Shown here: positions 30,900 to 39,993 of the stretch, in pieces | How positions within the stretch are numbered: the first letter of the stretch is position 1 | Layout of the letters: every line of letters begins with the position of its first letter | Origin: Listeria costaricensis | GTDB taxonomy: Bacteria; Bacillota; Bacilli; Lactobacillales; Listeriaceae | NCBI RefSeq assembly: GCF_900183385.1 | Contig: NZ_FXUT01000022.1 | Span: 1 to 41,072 of the forward strand | Direction: 5' to 3' | Length of the DNA stretch: 41,072 bases | Translations under genes and position numbers: made by a program | The notes under the pieces: model-generated | The model's database searches: none | Told to the model about the DNA's origin: nothing | Seen by the model: only the letters and a program-made list of their open reading frames with translations

Positions 30900-33407
30900 T
30901 TATCGTAGCCATCTAATCTCGACTAATCTCGTTTCATGCGGTTTCAAGAACTGCTCAATTAACATGCTTTCTTGAATATCAACCTGCTTGATTGCTTGCT
31001 TCGGTTGCGCGACTTCTTTTAAATAGCGCAGCAAATCAGCCGATATTTCTCCTTCCCCCACCTCTTTCACCGTTTCATCCCATAAATCGTACACAGAACC
31101 GCATTCTTTTGATAAGACCTGCTCTTTAATCTCATATTTGCCCGCTTTGAGATGCGTTAACTTCAAGGATAGTCCCTTGATAACCTCTTCTGGAAAAGCA
31201 TCATACGGATTGGCACTGGTCGTCCCGCCCTCTTTCGCATACAAATTTTGAAAATGTTGATAATGATAGGTCAAAATTTGATACTGATGCGTTCCACTTT
31301 TGGTCACAACATACCCTTCCCCTTGCGCCAAAATCCGATTGCCCAATTGGTTCAAAAATTGATACGCATAATAACCCGGTTTTTTCAGACCGCTTCGTGA
31401 CACAAGCCCCATTCCGCCATGAAACTCTTGTTTAGGCGCAGAATATTCGCCGTGCAAATCACTAAACAACCAATAGCCGAAACTGTCAAGCTGATGCTGA
31501 TTCTCCAAAATCGTCTTGATGATAAATGGCGCCTTAAAAGCCGTGTCATTCGTTGGTTCAGAATGGCTGAAGGTACTGTTCCACTCGGTCATATGCCACT
31601 CACAATCAGAAAATTCATGAAAAATCATTTTAAGATGCTGGATGGATTTATCCAAGTAAGTCGGGTCACTGCTGATGTAAAATTTTTGCGCCTCTGACAG
31701 GGATATCTGATAATTAAGCGGAATCTGATTGTTGTAATAAACATGAACAGAAATAAAGTCCGGCCGCAAGTCATGCGCCAAAAGATAGGTGCTGAACTCT
31801 TTCAAGAAAGTATCATTTTCCCCTCCCGGCAACGAGAATATCCCCGGCGTGCCGATTCGAGCCGTCGGACAGACTGCCCGCATCGTCTGAAAAGTTTTTT
31901 CATAGAACGGATAGAAAAGCTGCGGACTTTCCCGCCAAAATAAAAAGATATCCGGTTCGTTCCAGATTTCAAAGTACCATTCGGAAATCGCCTTTACCCC
32001 GTAACGATCGACTAAATGCTGCATGAAGGCTTCCACAAGTCCGCACCATTTTTCCTCACTCTTTGGTTGGGAAATGTTACTTTCTTCATAAAAAAGCGTT
32101 TCTGGTTTTGAAGCTAATTTCCCCGGCATGAATCCGATTTCAAAAAACGGCTTCAAATCGATTTCCAGTAAAAAATCAACAATCATATCGACATAGGTGA
32201 AATTATAAATCGGTTCATCATCCATATCCTCATCATAGACATGCAGCTCATCCGCAAAAATATCATGAAAACGCAGATACTCAAAGCCAACATCCCGCTG
32301 CAGATCCCGTAAATCAGTCTGAATCCGCGCCAGAAGCAGTTCCTTCGCCCGACTGACCGTCATTAGTTTTTTATAGGACATATCGCGTTTTTTCCCCGCC
32401 TTACTTGTTTTGATCAGAACCATCTCGCTCGATTCAGCTACAGAAAGCGCCTCTGGAAGTCTTGCCACTTCTTTATTCATCTCTAAAAAGCGGGACAACT
32501 TTTGGAAAATTTGCTTGTGATTAATCGAAACATATTCTTTTTTCCAACCATCATTGCTTAAAAGTAATTTTTTAGAACCGCCGTTTTTTCGCCGATATTC
32601 CCCGGGCGGCATCCCGTAAAATTCACGAAACAGCCTTGTAAAAGAAGATTCACTCGAAAAACCATTTTGAAGCGCAATCGTAGCCACTGTAAAGTCAGTC
32701 GTCATCAAATCCTTCACAGCCGCGTTCATGCGAATTAAATTCAGATACTGCTTGAAGGTCATTCCGAGGTGCTGCTGGATAAATTTTGATAGGTAGGTTG
32801 GTGACAAATAGACTTGTTTCGCAACATCCGTCAATGTCAGCGGACTCGCATACTGCTCACGAATGAAATCCATAATCTCAGTCAAGCGCTCCAGTTTCCT
32901 AGCCTCGGCTGATGTATCTTGCCTCTTTTCATGAACAGAAAAATAACGCATCAAGACGTCCAGCAATTCATAGTACTGACTTTTTAAAAATAATTGACTG
33001 TGCGCGCGTTCTAGGCAAATTTCCTGAAACATCTTAGCAATGATAATCCGCAAAACATCAAACGGCTTTTGATCACGCTGAGAGAATCTGGTTGAGCAAC
33101 AGTCAAATGAATACTGCTCAATCTCCGGCAGCTGCTCGCTTAAATATTCTGTCGGCAACTGCAAAACAAGCAAGGTGTTATTTTCCTTACTTTGTAGCGC
33201 ATGGACCTGTCTCGCATTAATTAAATATAAATCATTCTCGCAAAGCTCGATTTCCTCATTATTTAAATAGACCGTTACGCTTCCTTCCAGAACAAAAATC
33301 AGTTCAATACAATCGTGCCAGTGGTTAGTTACAAACATTAAGTGATGGACCAATAGACGGAACGGCAAACCAGCATCAGGTTCAATCAGTTCATAAGAGC
33401 GAATCAA
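30900..33407 (-). CDS. AraC family regulator fused to a GH39 glycosidase domain
   Basis: An 835-residue fusion. In order: an AraC-type cupin sensor (about 10-90, with NHWHDCIELIFVLEGSVTVYL), a helical linker, an AraC double helix-turn-helix (about 175-275, LTLTDVAKQVYLSPTYLSKF and ALQNGFSSESSFTRLFREFYGMPPGEYR in part), then a GH39 domain (about 350-800). The GH39 acid/base Glu484 in FEIWNEPD and nucleophile Glu608 in HMTEWNSTF are both present. The TTG at 33407 follows GAGGTGACAAAC; the ATG at 33440 lacks a site. It is divergent from the transporter operon it probably regulates. It may bind a sugar through either domain, and may also cleave it. Confidence 0.92.
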   Translation of the reverse strand: MIRSYELIEPDAGLPFRLLVHHLMFVTNHWHDCIELIFVLEGSVTVYLNNEEIELCENDLYLINARQVHALQSKENNTLLVLQLPTEYLSEQLPEIEQYSFDCCSTRFSQRDQKPFDVLRIIIAKMFQEICLERAHSQLFLKSQYYELLDVLMRYFSVHEKRQDTSAEARKLERLTEIMDFIREQYASPLTLTDVAKQVYLSPTYLSKFIQQHLGMTFKQYLNLIRMNAAVKDLMTTDFTVATIALQNGFSSESSFTRLFREFYGMPPGEYRRKNGGSKKLLLSNDGWKKEYVSINHKQIFQKLSRFLEMNKEVARLPEALSVAESSEMVLIKTSKAGKKRDMSYKKLMTVSRAKELLLARIQTDLRDLQRDVGFEYLRFHDIFADELHVYDEDMDDEPIYNFTYVDMIVDFLLEIDLKPFFEIGFMPGKLASKPETLFYEESNISQPKSEEKWCGLVEAFMQHLVDRYGVKAISEWYFEIWNEPDIFLFWRESPQLFYPFYEKTFQTMRAVCPTARIGTPGIFSLPGGENDTFLKEFSTYLLAHDLRPDFISVHVYYNNQIPLNYQISLSEAQKFYISSDPTYLDKSIQHLKMIFHEFSDCEWHMTEWNSTFSHSEPTNDTAFKAPFIIKTILENQHQLDSFGYWLFSDLHGEYSAPKQEFHGGMGLVSRSGLKKPGYYAYQFLNQLGNRILAQGEGYVVTKSGTHQYQILTYHYQHFQNLYAKEGGTTSANPYDAFPEEVIKGLSLKLTHLKAGKYEIKEQVLSKECGSVYDLWDETVKEVGEGEISADLLRYLKEVAQPKQAIKQVDIQESMLIEQFLKPHETRLVEIRWLR

Positions 33408-33466
33408 GTTTGTCACCTCGCGATAAATTGATAGTTTCATTGTAACATAGTCAACATGTCCCGTTA

Positions 33467-33480
33467 AGAAAACGCTTTAT
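33467..33480. promoter_or_regulatory. Weak cre-like sequence
   Basis: AGAAAACGCTTTAT has the AAAACGCTTT core but lacks the terminal TG and CA of the cre consensus. It lies upstream of the AraC-GH39 start. Weak evidence. Confidence 0.25.
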
Positions 33481-33585
33481 CCTTTTGTTTGATGAAAGAA
33501 TTTTCTGTCATATTTATTTTCATACGGATCCATGCACAAGCTCCATAGAAAAAGGTGTATTTAATTCATAGAGATGCGCTCATAC

Positions 33586-33599
33586 TGAAAGCGTATTCA
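33586..33599. promoter_or_regulatory. Catabolite-responsive element (cre)
   Basis: TGAAAGCGTATTCA matches the CcpA cre consensus TGWAANCGNTNWCA at all but one position and shows TGAA/TTCA symmetry. It lies between the predicted promoter area and the GPH symporter start at 33621. CcpA repression by preferred sugars is therefore likely. Confidence 0.7.
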
Positions 33600-33620
33600 A
33601 CAAACACAAGGAGGATTTAT

Positions 33621-35027
33621 ATGGAACTAGCAAAAGAAACACTCGTCGAACAGCCTCGCAGTACATCAGTCAAGCTCTCCGTGAAAGAAAAGGTCAGCTA
33701 TGCACTTAGTGATACTGCCTGCAACCTTGTTTTCAGCATGATCACCATGTATTTGATGTATTACTACACAGATGTCGCCGGGCTTAATGTGGCTGCAGTC
33801 GGAACCCTACTTCTGATTGCCAGAGTTATCGACGCTTTCGACAGCCCGATTTTTGGTATTCTAATTGATAAAACGAATACCAAATGGGGAAAATCGCGTC
33901 CTTGGTTTTTGTGGCTTTGCTTACCATTTACAATTATGGCCGTATTAACCTTTTCTGTTCCTGATATCAGTGATACTGGGAAACTTGTTTATGCCTACAT
34001 TACTTATATTTGTTTAGGAATTCTTTACGCTGGTATCAACTTGCCGATCGGATCTCTTCTGCCAAGCCTGACAACAGACTCGCAGGAACGGACGGTGGCT
34101 ACAACATTTCGGATGATCGGCGGTCAGACCGGATCTCTAATTGTGGCTTTCCTCGGGCTGACACTCGTTGGACTTTTAGGCGGCAGCAATGAACAGCTTG
34201 GTTTCACTTTAACAATGATCATCTTTGGTGTGATTGCTGTTTGCATGTTCCTGCTTGCCTTCAAAAACACACGCGAGCGGGCTAACGTCAACGGTGGTGC
34301 AGCAGTTCCTTTCAATCAGAGTATCAAAGCCCTTTTGCCAAACAAACCATGGTGGATCCTGACGGTCGTCATGTTCGTTACTTGGACCGTTACCTCGGCA
34401 AAAATGGCCAATACCGTATACTTCCTAAAATACAATATTGGCAATGAGGCATTTGTTGGATTAGTCAACGGACTTGGTTCCATCGCAATGATCGCTGGAC
34501 TATTTACCGTTCCATTCCTCTCCAAAAAATTATCGCCAAAAATGATCGTCTGCTTAGGATGCGTTGTTGGGATCGTTGGACAGTTCGTCTTACTGGCTTC
34601 TTCCATGACCCAAAGCATCACGATCGTCATTATAGGAACCATTATCGGTGGTATGGGCTCAGGACTTCCAGCTGGCATTATGGGCGTCATGATGAGCGAT
34701 ATTATCGACTATGGGGAAATAAAATTTGGCGTTCGGGCTCAGGGATTACTTTCCAGTGCCATTGCTTTTGGTGTAAAATTTGGGATGGGGATTGGAGCTG
34801 CGATTTCAAGTATTATTTTGGGCGCAGCTGGTTATGTAGCAAATCAAACACAGACAACAGAAGTCCTGCACGCAATCGACTTTAACTTTGTCATTATGCC
34901 GATTATCGGGTTTGTCTTGATGCTCGTCTGTATGATTTTCTATAAGTTAGACAGAGAACGCGACGATATTCGCCGTCAAATTGAACAAAAACGCTTAGAT
35001 GAAGAAGGAGGACAATTTGAATCATGA
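33621..35027 (+). CDS. GPH family glycoside/sugar:cation symporter
   Basis: A 468-residue transporter of the glycoside-pentoside-hexuronide (melibiose permease-like) family within the major facilitator superfamily, with about twelve membrane segments. SYALSDTACNLVFSMITMYLMYYYTDVAG, quoted in part as SYALSDTACNLVFSM, and the family mark FGILIDKTNTKWGKSRPW (residues about 85-102) are typical. It takes up a glycoside with a cation. The ATG at 33621 follows AAGGAGGATTTAT. It overlaps the GH3 gene by 4 bases. Its substrate should be that of the GH3 and GH39 domains. Confidence 0.94.
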   Translation: MELAKETLVEQPRSTSVKLSVKEKVSYALSDTACNLVFSMITMYLMYYYTDVAGLNVAAVGTLLLIARVIDAFDSPIFGILIDKTNTKWGKSRPWFLWLCLPFTIMAVLTFSVPDISDTGKLVYAYITYICLGILYAGINLPIGSLLPSLTTDSQERTVATTFRMIGGQTGSLIVAFLGLTLVGLLGGSNEQLGFTLTMIIFGVIAVCMFLLAFKNTRERANVNGGAAVPFNQSIKALLPNKPWWILTVVMFVTWTVTSAKMANTVYFLKYNIGNEAFVGLVNGLGSIAMIAGLFTVPFLSKKLSPKMIVCLGCVVGIVGQFVLLASSMTQSITIVIIGTIIGGMGSGLPAGIMGVMMSDIIDYGEIKFGVRAQGLLSSAIAFGVKFGMGIGAAISSIILGAAGYVANQTQTTEVLHAIDFNFVIMPIIGFVLMLVCMIFYKLDRERDDIRRQIEQKRLDEEGGQFES

Positions 35028-36703
35028 GAAAAGTAGATTTAACAGCCAATCCTTATTTTTTGGATGAAAACGGTATCAACTGGGTGGAAGCAACCTTACA
35101 AGGGATGGATGAGGATGCGAAAATTAAGCAGCTTTTTGCACCGATCGTCATGAGCACCAACAAGGACGAAGCGGTCGAGTGGGTAAAGAAATACCAGCCT
35201 GCCGGCCTGATGTACCGTCCAGAAGCCAAAGAAGCTTTGCAAGATGTCTTTCGCGCCATGCAGGAAAACAGTGATGTCCCGCTTCTGATCGCAGCCAATT
35301 TGGAAGCTGGCGGCAACGGACTGGTAAACGAAGGCACCTATGTCGGAAAACAGCTGCAAATCGCCGCTACGAATGATGAAGAATATGCTTACCAACTGGG
35401 TCGAATCTGCGGGAAAGAGGCCGAAGCGATCGGCTGCAATTGGGCATTTGCGCCAGTGGTCGACATTGATTTCAACTTCCGCAATCCGATCACAAATGTC
35501 AGAACTTACGGAAATGATCCTGAGCGAGTTTTACGGATGGGACTTGCTTATAAACATGGCTTTGATGAAGTGAACGGTGCCGTCTCCATCAAGCATTTCC
35601 CAGGCGACGGTGTAGACGACCGCGATCAACATTTACACGTGACGTACAATCGGCTGAGTGTGGACGAATGGCAGAACAGCTATGGAAAAGTTTACCGCGG
35701 CCTGATTGAAGAAGGTGCTCATACCGTGATGATCGGTCATATCGCCTTCCCTGAATATTCACGTGCGAAAGGAATTGCCGACGAAAAGATCCGTCCTGCA
35801 ACACTTGCCCCCGAACTGATGGGCGATCTGCTGCGTGATGAGCTCGGTTTCAACGGTATGATCGTCACAGATGCCAGCGTGATGGGCGGCTTTACCATGC
35901 TCGAAAAACGCGAATTCGCCGTTCCATATTCGATTGCAGCAGGGGCTGACTGCTTCCTGTTCAACCGTGATTTGGACGAAGATATTATGTACATGAAAAA
36001 AGGAATTGAAAACGGCATTTTGACAATGGAACGGGTGGACGATGCGGTTCGTCGTATTTTAGGGGTGAAAGCATCTCTTGGCTTGCATCAAAAAGCTGAA
36101 CTCGTGCCCGGCAAAGAAGCACTTGACATCATCGGCTGTGCAGAGCATCAGGAAATCGCCCGTGCAGCAGCTGACAAAGGGATCACCCTTGTAAAAGATA
36201 CACAAAATTTGTTGCCAATTGATCCGCATAAAAAACGCCGTGTCTATTTGCAAGCAGTAGGTGTCGAAGAAGATACACCCATTTATCAGTATCTGCTCGA
36301 CAAATTAACGGAAGCAGGCTTTGAAGTAGATGCCAAACCGGTCCACAACTGGGGCTTCAAAGACATGAGCATCTCTGTCGAAGAAATCAAGCAGAAATAC
36401 GACCTGGCAATCTTCTATGCGAATGAAGCGACCATGAGTAACCGCACGCAGGTCCGCATCAACTGGGGCATGCTCGGCTTTAATATCCCGTGGTTCATCG
36501 AAGAATTGCCGACGATGTTCATCTCGACAGCCAATCCGTATCATCTGATTGATGTCCCGCACATCAAGACTTTCATCAATGGTTATTCGGACAGCGAATA
36601 TGTCGTGGATGCCATTATCGAAAAAATTCTAGGGCAGTCGCCGTTCGTGGGAATCAACCCGATCGATCCTTACTGCGACGGACGCTTTGAGCTTAAACTA
36701 TAA
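35024..36703 (+). CDS. GH3 family glycosidase, NagZ-like
   Basis: A 559-residue GH3 enzyme without a signal peptide. Residues 1-345 are the TIM barrel and 370-559 a C-terminal alpha/beta domain. KHFPGDG (190-196) and Asp201-Gln-His203 match the Asp-His dyad loop of NagZ-type beta-N-acetylhexosaminidases, where most members have Asp-Ser-His. The nucleophile is Asp283 in MIVTDASVM. The dyad supports an N-acetylhexosaminidase or phosphorylase-like branch rather than a plain beta-glucosidase. It shares ATGA with the symporter stop, with GGAGGA 12 bases upstream. It should cleave the imported glycoside in the cytoplasm. Confidence 0.92.
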   Translation: MRKVDLTANPYFLDENGINWVEATLQGMDEDAKIKQLFAPIVMSTNKDEAVEWVKKYQPAGLMYRPEAKEALQDVFRAMQENSDVPLLIAANLEAGGNGLVNEGTYVGKQLQIAATNDEEYAYQLGRICGKEAEAIGCNWAFAPVVDIDFNFRNPITNVRTYGNDPERVLRMGLAYKHGFDEVNGAVSIKHFPGDGVDDRDQHLHVTYNRLSVDEWQNSYGKVYRGLIEEGAHTVMIGHIAFPEYSRAKGIADEKIRPATLAPELMGDLLRDELGFNGMIVTDASVMGGFTMLEKREFAVPYSIAAGADCFLFNRDLDEDIMYMKKGIENGILTMERVDDAVRRILGVKASLGLHQKAELVPGKEALDIIGCAEHQEIARAAADKGITLVKDTQNLLPIDPHKKRRVYLQAVGVEEDTPIYQYLLDKLTEAGFEVDAKPVHNWGFKDMSISVEEIKQKYDLAIFYANEATMSNRTQVRINWGMLGFNIPWFIEELPTMFISTANPYHLIDVPHIKTFINGYSDSEYVVDAIIEKILGQSPFVGINPIDPYCDGRFELKL

Positions 36704-36726
36704 TCAAATCGAGGAGGAATCACCTA

Positions 36727-37857
36727 ATGAAAAACTATCAGGAAACTTTGCAAGACTTGCGAAATACAACCAAAACGGTTACAGAAGAAGGCATTCTAAC
36801 AACCATTCGCTTAACGCCTAATGCGGCCTCTGGCGATATTGAAGCCATCCTTTTGGAAGATATGCAAAAAAGTGCGCTGGGAACACCTGATGTCGTCTCT
36901 TCCCTCAATGAAGATGCGCCAGAAGCACCGCCAGTCATGCCTGATTTCTCCAATGTCGAAATTGCCACTCAAGCAGCGCTCCAAATGCGTGCCATGATGG
37001 GCAGCCCTAACATTGATCTGACCACCAAAATCGTAACGGCTGAAGAAACGATCAGTGGTAAACACGGCGATATTCCCGTCCGCATCTATCGGCATGAAGA
37101 CCAGACTGAAAAAGCACCAGCCTTGATTTTCTATCACGGGGGCGGTTTTGTAGGTGGAACAATAGATGTCGTTGAAAACTTCTGTAAAGCCATCGCAGAA
37201 AAATTACCGGCAGTGGTGATCAATGTCGACTATCACTTGGCACCGGAAAGCCCTGCACCTGCAGCTACAGATGATGCGTTTGCAGCGGTCACCTGGGTAA
37301 ATGAAAATAGCGATCGTCTTTTGATCGACTCAACGTGTATCGGTGTGGCCGGCGACAGTGCAGGCGGAAATTTGGCCGCTGCCGTCAGCTACATGGATGG
37401 TATCGCGGAAACCAACATTATCGCTTATCAAGTACTTTTGTATCCAGCTCTGACGCTTCTAGACGAAGACAATCAAACATACAGCTGGTCCATTGAACAA
37501 TTTGAAGCAAGCGAAATGACCGCCAAAATCGTGACACCGATGATCGTCGGCATGGGCGGTTCCAATCAGTTGCTCAGAACGGCCTATGTGCGTGATCAAA
37601 ATCCGGAAGAACCTATCTACTCTCCGCTTCGTGCACCAGATAAAAGTATCTTCCCTTCTACGATGCTTGTCAGTGCAGAATTTGACTTCTTGCGGCCGAT
37701 CACATCCCATTTCGGCAAATTATTGCAAGATAGCGGCGTAAAAGTAGAAAATATCGTCTATCAAGGTGTCATGCATGCCTTCATCGATAAATATGGCATC
37801 TTACCGCAAGCAGAATCATGCGCAGATGATATCGTCAACTTCATTAAAAGCTTGTAA
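36727..37857 (+). CDS. Alpha/beta hydrolase, HSL-type esterase
   Basis: A 376-residue esterase of the hormone-sensitive-lipase (family IV) group. The oxyanion motif HGGG is at 137-140, the nucleophile elbow GDSAGG at 209-214 with Ser211, Asp320 in AEFDFLRP, and His350 in VMHAFIDKYG. An N-terminal extension of about 115 residues may form the cap. No signal peptide. The ATG follows GAGGAGGAATCACC, 23 bases after the GH3 stop, so it is third in the operon. It may remove acetyl or acyl groups from the imported glycoside. Confidence 0.92.
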   Translation: MKNYQETLQDLRNTTKTVTEEGILTTIRLTPNAASGDIEAILLEDMQKSALGTPDVVSSLNEDAPEAPPVMPDFSNVEIATQAALQMRAMMGSPNIDLTTKIVTAEETISGKHGDIPVRIYRHEDQTEKAPALIFYHGGGFVGGTIDVVENFCKAIAEKLPAVVINVDYHLAPESPAPAATDDAFAAVTWVNENSDRLLIDSTCIGVAGDSAGGNLAAAVSYMDGIAETNIIAYQVLLYPALTLLDEDNQTYSWSIEQFEASEMTAKIVTPMIVGMGGSNQLLRTAYVRDQNPEEPIYSPLRAPDKSIFPSTMLVSAEFDFLRPITSHFGKLLQDSGVKVENIVYQGVMHAFIDKYGILPQAESCADDIVNFIKSL

Positions 37858-37862
37858 TTTGT

Positions 37863-37935
37863 AAAAAAGCGCACCTCCAACGAGCGACCCATTCTACCTT
37901 TAGAATTGGCGCTGCCCGATGGAGGGCGCTTTTTT
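37863..37935. terminator. Bidirectional terminator after the glycoside operon
   Basis: AAAAAAGCGC-A-CCTCCA (37863-37879) pairs with TGGAGGGCGCTTTTTT (37920-37935). An inner CCATTCT/AGAATTGG is visible. T-runs flank both sides, between the esterase and the convergent UvrC-like gene. Confidence 0.85.
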
Positions 37936-37952
37936 GTTTTTACTCACAAAAT

Positions 37953-39050
37953 TCACTGTTCTTGTAGCTTATCCTCGGCAAAAGCCAGCAATTTGAAATG
38001 AGCCTCAAGCGCATTTGCTGCATTTTCCCCCACTAAATCGACTAGTGCTTTCTTCTCGCCTCTTTTTGGAACGCGAATCTTTGTTGGCAAGGTCTCTTCT
38101 AAAAGCTTTGTTGAAAAACCAGTTTCCAGCAAGACTTCTTTTGGGATTAGATGATTGGGCTCGCTATAAAAATGACTGATAAAGGACAATTGGGCCTCCT
38201 CTTGACTGCCCACATATTCAAAAACAGCCCCGTCTCTGCCATTTACAGCGCCACCACGCACGAAGAAAATTTGGACAGCCAAATAGCCGTCTTTTTCTCT
38301 AAAAGCAAAGATATCCTTTTCCCGAAAATCTGTCGTTAGCATCTTTTGCTTTTCAATCGTTTTTTCGATGGCCAGAATGAGTTTATGGGTTTCCTTGGCA
38401 CGCTCAAACGCCAGCTGATCGATCTCCCGCCTCATTTTCTGCAGTAGCTTCTGCTTGACTTCCAAATGTCCCCCGTTTAAAAATTTACTGATCCGGCGAA
38501 TCTGCCGTTGATAAGTCTCCTCTGAGACCTCATGATCACACGGCCCGATACACTGTCCAAGATGAAAATAAAAGCATGGACGTCCCGGCTTTCCGGAGCA
38601 GTGACATAATGGGTAGATCTTCTGCAGCAATTCTTTCGTTTCCTCTGCCGCAAAGCCGCTCGGATAGGGGCCAAAATAGCGACCGCCGTCCTGCTCAACC
38701 TCCCGCGTCACAATCAAATGCGGATTTTTTTCATGGGTAATTTTAATATATAAATAGCTGGTTCCATCTTTCAAGCGAATGTTGTAAGGGGGTAAATATT
38801 TCTGAATCAGCGTCATTTCAAGGAGTAGCGCTTCTTTTTCCGAATCCGTTAAAATAATTTCCAGATCGCGAATGTAGTGAACAAGCCGCGCCGTTTTCCC
38901 TCTATGCTTTCCGGTAAAGTAAGAACGGACGCGGTTTTTCAGATTCTTCGACTTGCCAATATATAAAATCTCGCCATGCTCACCCCGCATGATATAACAC
39001 CCGGGATGCTCCGGTAAGATCGCTAGTTTTTGTCTGATGATCTCTTCCAC
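37953..39050 (-). CDS. Short UvrC paralog (Cho-like nuclease)
   Basis: A 365-residue protein. The GIY-YIG nuclease domain (about 10-90: HPGCYIMRGEHGEILYIGKSKNLKNRVRSYF, quoted in part as GCYIM and EILYIGKSKNLKNRV) is followed by the Cys-containing region (CHCSGKPGRPCFYFHLGQCIGPC, shown in part as GRPCFYFHLGQCIGPC). Next come the UVR helices (about 190-230) and a further domain ending at AFAEDKLQEQ. The RNase H-like and helix-hairpin-helix domains of full UvrC (about 600 residues) are missing. This is the arrangement of Cho, which makes only the 3' incision in damaged DNA. The GTG at 39050 follows GGAGG. A terminator and another gene lie beyond the stop, so no broken C-terminus remains. Confidence 0.85.
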   Translation of the reverse strand: MEEIIRQKLAILPEHPGCYIMRGEHGEILYIGKSKNLKNRVRSYFTGKHRGKTARLVHYIRDLEIILTDSEKEALLLEMTLIQKYLPPYNIRLKDGTSYLYIKITHEKNPHLIVTREVEQDGGRYFGPYPSGFAAEETKELLQKIYPLCHCSGKPGRPCFYFHLGQCIGPCDHEVSEETYQRQIRRISKFLNGGHLEVKQKLLQKMRREIDQLAFERAKETHKLILAIEKTIEKQKMLTTDFREKDIFAFREKDGYLAVQIFFVRGGAVNGRDGAVFEYVGSQEEAQLSFISHFYSEPNHLIPKEVLLETGFSTKLLEETLPTKIRVPKRGEKKALVDLVGENAANALEAHFKLLAFAEDKLQEQ

Positions 39051-39233
39051 CTGCCAGACCTCCTAAACAAACGTACGTTCCCTACATTTTACTCTCTCTA
39101 CGTTTATTTGTAAACACTTTAACTTTTTAACATATTCACACTTTTGTCACAAATAAAGGCAAATTACTGGTTATTTTATATTAATCTGATGCTATACTGG
39201 ATTTATCCCCAAAAAATAAAGGAGAATTTTCAT

Positions 39234-39923
39234 ATGTGTGAATACACCCCCAATATCCATTTTTACAACTATCAAGAGTTTATAAAAATTGCTCAAGCCG
39301 CTAAGATTCCTTACATCCAGCAAGATCTTGAAAAAAACGTGCAACTTTATAACTCTACACAAGCAGAGACTGACCTGTTTTTGCTAACAGATGGATTTGT
39401 CGGTGCATATAGCCGTGACTGCGATTATTTTCTGATGACGATTCTAGGCAAAGGCTCACTTGCTAACTATTTTACACTTTTAGACAACCAACCTAATCGT
39501 TTTTCCATGAAAACTCTATCAGATTGCTCTATTATCCGCTTTAAAAAGGCAGATGTCGAATACCTTTTGTCCATGTTTCCTGAGAACTATGGCTTTCATT
39601 TCTATATCACCAAGCAGCTATCGACCCACACCTATTTAAAATCTTTAGTGCTCGCCCTTCCTTCCAATGAACGTGTGAAAAGGGGCGTTACTGCTTTGGG
39701 ACAGCTACTTGGAGAACCCGTCGAAAAGGATGGCAAGCAAATGGTTTGTTTATCCCGACACATCAAAACATCCGTTATCATGGAATATTGCAACTTATCA
39801 AAAGCTACTTTCTTTCGGCTATTCAAGGAATTGAAAGACTCCGGCTATTTAACGAAAGATGGTGATTGGTACATCCATGATCCACAACTTTATCAAGAGT
39901 GTCATTTCAAAACTACTAAATAA
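39234..39923 (+). CDS. PrfA-like Crp/Fnr family regulator
   Basis: A 229-residue Crp/Fnr regulator of the PrfA-like group common in Listeria. A cNMP-type beta-barrel spans about 15-115, a long dimer helix 115-140, and a C-terminal helix-turn-helix about 178-215 (VIMEYCNLSKATFFRLFKELKDSGYL, in part SKATFFRLFKELKDSGYL). The fingers for cyclic nucleotides are degenerate. The ATG at 39234 follows AAAGGAGAATTTTCAT; a longer reading to 39144 includes the promoter region. A TATACT box lies upstream near 39193. It is monocistronic. The target genes are unknown. Confidence 0.88.
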   Translation: MCEYTPNIHFYNYQEFIKIAQAAKIPYIQQDLEKNVQLYNSTQAETDLFLLTDGFVGAYSRDCDYFLMTILGKGSLANYFTLLDNQPNRFSMKTLSDCSIIRFKKADVEYLLSMFPENYGFHFYITKQLSTHTYLKSLVLALPSNERVKRGVTALGQLLGEPVEKDGKQMVCLSRHIKTSVIMEYCNLSKATFFRLFKELKDSGYLTKDGDWYIHDPQLYQECHFKTTK

Positions 39924-39929
39924 AAGCAC

Positions 39930-39963
39930 AAGCATCCCATCGCTACCTAGAGGGATGCTTTTT
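39930..39963. terminator. Terminator after the PrfA-like gene
   Basis: AAGCATCCC (39930-39938) and GGGATGCTT (39952-39960) form a 9-bp stem followed by TTTTT. It lies between two convergent genes. Confidence 0.8.
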
Positions 39964-39993
39964 GATTTTCTAGAAGCTCCGTCTATGGATTGT

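Noticed and set aside
39060-39233. A PrfA box upstream of the PrfA-like regulator
   Set aside because: TTAACATATTCA resembles only one half of TTAACANNTGTTAA; no palindrome is present.
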